Source of the DNA: Furfurilactobacillus curtus
GTDB taxonomy: Bacteria; Bacillota; Bacilli; Lactobacillales; Lactobacillaceae
DNA: 64,000 nucleotides
Direction: 5' to 3'
Assembly: GCF_045862785.1 (NCBI RefSeq)
Contig: NZ_BQXO01000001.1
Coordinates: forward strand, 544,349 to 608,348
Under the pieces are notes generated by a model. That model was not told where the DNA came from, made no database searches, and worked only from the letters and a program-made list of their open reading frames with translations. Below are positions 62,966 through 64,000 of the stretch, one piece after another. Every line of letters starts with the position of its first letter. Position 1 is the first letter of the stretch. Both the position numbers and the translations under genes were made by a program.

Positions 62966-63039
62966 TGGACCTTGTAGGACTCGAACCTACGACCGGACGG
63001 TTATGAGCCGTCTGCTCTAACCAACTGAGCTAAAGGTCC
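62966..63039 (-). tRNA. tRNA-Ile2 (CAT, lysidine type)
   Basis: Body GGACCTTTAGCTCAG and acceptor GGACCTT / AAGGTCC match the tRNA-Ile2 kind whose C34 TilS turns into lysidine, not the Met elongator. Assigned by similarity to remembered sequences. Confidence 0.82.
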
Positions 63040-63059
63040 AAGTTCACCATAAGTACCAA

Positions 63060-63133
63060 TCGCGGCGGGGGGGATCGAACCCTCGACCTCCCGGGTATGA
63101 ACCGGACGCTCTAGCCAGCTGAGCTACACCGCG
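63060..63133 (-). tRNA. tRNA-Met (CAT), elongator
   Basis: Anticodon CAT in loop TTCATAC. Acceptor CGCGGTG / CGCCGCG. T stem GAGGG against CCCCC leaves A50·C64. Confidence 0.88.
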
Positions 63134-63163
63134 ATCATAAATAACTAACAAGCTATTTATAAA

Positions 63164-63237
63164 TCGGGAAAACAGGATTCGAACCTGCGACCCCCTGGTC
63201 CCAAACCAGGTGCTCTACCAAGCTGAGCTATTTCCCG
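63164..63237 (-). tRNA. tRNA-Pro (TGG)
   Basis: Acceptor CGGGAAA / TTTCCCG, anticodon TGG. Confidence 0.94.
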
Positions 63238-63262
63238 AAATACTACGCAGATTACTCTGCAA

Positions 63263-63336
63263 TGCACCCAGTAGGAGTCGAACCTACAACCTTCTGATTC
63301 GTAGTCAGACACTCTATCCAGTTGCGCTATGGGTGC
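63263..63336 (-). tRNA. tRNA-Arg (ACG)
   Basis: Acceptor GCACCCA / TGGGTGC, anticodon ACG (A34 is expected to become inosine by TadA). Confidence 0.94.
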
Positions 63337-63342
63337 AAAAAG

Positions 63343-63428
63343 TGCCGAGGACCGGGATCGAACCGGTACGGTCATCACTGACCGCAGGATTTTAAGTCCT
63401 GTGCGTCTGCCAATTCCGCCACCCCGGC
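63343..63428 (-). tRNA. tRNA-Leu (TAA)
   Basis: 86-base class II tRNA, anticodon TAA, acceptor GCCGGGG / CCTCGGC. Confidence 0.94.
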
Positions 63429-63445
63429 ATTATAGAAATTGGCAA

Positions 63446-63517
63446 AGCGGAAGACGGGATTCGAACCCGCGACCCCCACCATGGCAAGGTGATGTTCTAC
63501 CACTGAACTACTTCCGC
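63446..63517 (-). tRNA. tRNA-Gly (GCC)
   Basis: Acceptor GCGGAAG / CTTCCGC, discriminator T, anticodon GCC. Confidence 0.94.
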
Positions 63518-63538
63518 ATAAATATATAAATGGTACAA

Positions 63539-63611
63539 TGCCGACTAGAGGATTCGAACCTCCGACCCCCTGTTTACAAGACAGATGCTCTGCCAACTGA
63601 GCTAAGTCGGC
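63539..63611 (-). tRNA. tRNA-Thr (TGT)
   Basis: Acceptor GCCGACT / AGTCGGC, anticodon TGT. Confidence 0.94.
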
Positions 63612-63645
63612 GTTAACCGAAAATTTCACTACCCTCTAAGGGCAA

Positions 63646-63718
63646 TGAGCCGTGACAGTCTCGAACTGTCGACCCTCTGATTAAAAGTCAGATGCTCTAC
63701 CAACTGAGCTAACGGCTC
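63646..63718 (-). tRNA. tRNA-Lys (TTT)
   Basis: Acceptor GAGCCGT / ACGGCTC, anticodon TTT; a likely MnmA substrate. Confidence 0.94.
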
Positions 63719-63726
63719 ATCAAAAA

Positions 63727-63799
63727 TGGAAGATACAGGGCTCGAACCTGTGACCCTCTGCTTGTAAGGCAGACGCTCTCCCAACTGAGCTAATCTTCC
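63727..63799 (-). tRNA. tRNA-Val (TAC)
   Basis: Acceptor GGAAGAT / ATCTTCC, anticodon TAC; first tRNA after 5S rRNA. Confidence 0.94.
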
Positions 63800-63804
63800 A
63801 AAAT

Positions 63805-63921
<117 letters not shown>

Positions 63922-63984
63922 CTCTGAGGGTTACCCACTCAAAACTGAATCTGATTCTTTTTATCTTAACCGGACCACCACTTC

Positions 63985-64000
63985 GTGGTTAAGTCCTCGA
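63985..64000 (-). rRNA. rrl: 23S ribosomal RNA, last bases only
   Basis: TCGAGGACTTAACCAC is the known 3' end of Firmicutes 23S rRNA; the rest is outside the window. The 63-base spacer to 5S contains a CCAC/GTGG processing hairpin beside the 23S end. Confidence 0.7.

Overview
This window looks like a chromosomal segment of a low-to-medium GC Firmicute of the family Lactobacillaceae (Lactobacillus in the old broad sense). Support comes from the division and cell-wall (dcw) cluster order, T-box control of methionine uptake and ileS, the lactobacillary small families (DUF1831, DUF3397, DUF4044), the relQ/spxH/pepF/coiA/mecA/spx neighbourhood and a long tRNA array after 5S rRNA that resembles the B. 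subtilis trnB type. I cannot name the species. Nearly all genes are on the minus strand, ending at an rRNA operon at the right edge. No prophage, insertion sequence, CRISPR array or other obvious foreign island is visible.

Layout. 1-5.4 kb: acetoin branch (alsS, aldB cut by the window edge), cytosine deaminase, an orphan HicB-like protein and 6-phosphogluconate dehydrogenase. 5.5-12 kb: universal stress protein, an unrecognised secreted protein, an HdeD-like membrane protein, a methionine ABC importer metQ-metN-metI behind a Met T-box, and an aldo/keto reductase. 12.2-24 kb: prs, an MFS exporter, recD2, a TPR protein, a phosphoglycerate-mutase-like phosphatase, mnmA, then the unit nudF / small membrane protein / mtnN / cysteine desulfurase / DUF1831, and a cold-shock protein. 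24.4-42.3 kb: a small HTH regulator, ileS with T-box, and the whole dcw cluster read right to left (mraZ, rsmH, ftsL, PBP, mraY, murD, murG, divIB, ftsA, ftsZ, sepF, ylmG, ylmH, divIVA). 42.4-51 kb: corA-like, DUF4044, ftsK, trmL, rlmA, an AI-2E family transporter, 6-phosphogluconolactonase and cutC. 51-61.9 kb: rluD-type synthase / nadK / relQ, then spxH, pepF, coiA, mecA, spx, a metallo-beta-lactamase fold hydrolase, an ABM monooxygenase and apbE. 62.1-64 kb: 18 tRNA genes, 5S rRNA and the last bases of 23S rRNA.

How the parts fit. Mother-cell growth functions dominate: septum building and peptidoglycan precursors (dcw), stress proteolysis (Spx with its adaptor SpxH, and MecA, all within 6 kb), alarmone synthesis (RelQ) and tRNA thiolation (cysteine desulfurase plus MnmA). 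Two steps of the oxidative pentose phosphate route (Pgl, Gnd) are here but in separate units.

Most noteworthy: (1) a 121-bp palindromic intergenic repeat family, one diverged copy at 13278 and two tandem copies at 20032-20273, all exactly 121 bp; (2) divIB, whose reading frame continues about 55 codons upstream of the first ordinary start codon and appears to begin at ATC behind a strong ribosome binding site; (3) two initiator tRNA genes that both carry C instead of the near-universal U at position 33, along with other base-level oddities in the same tRNA array; (4) a four-fold 10-bp direct repeat upstream of mraZ that fits an MraZ autoregulation site; (5) a CIRCE-like half site in front of the unknown secreted protein.
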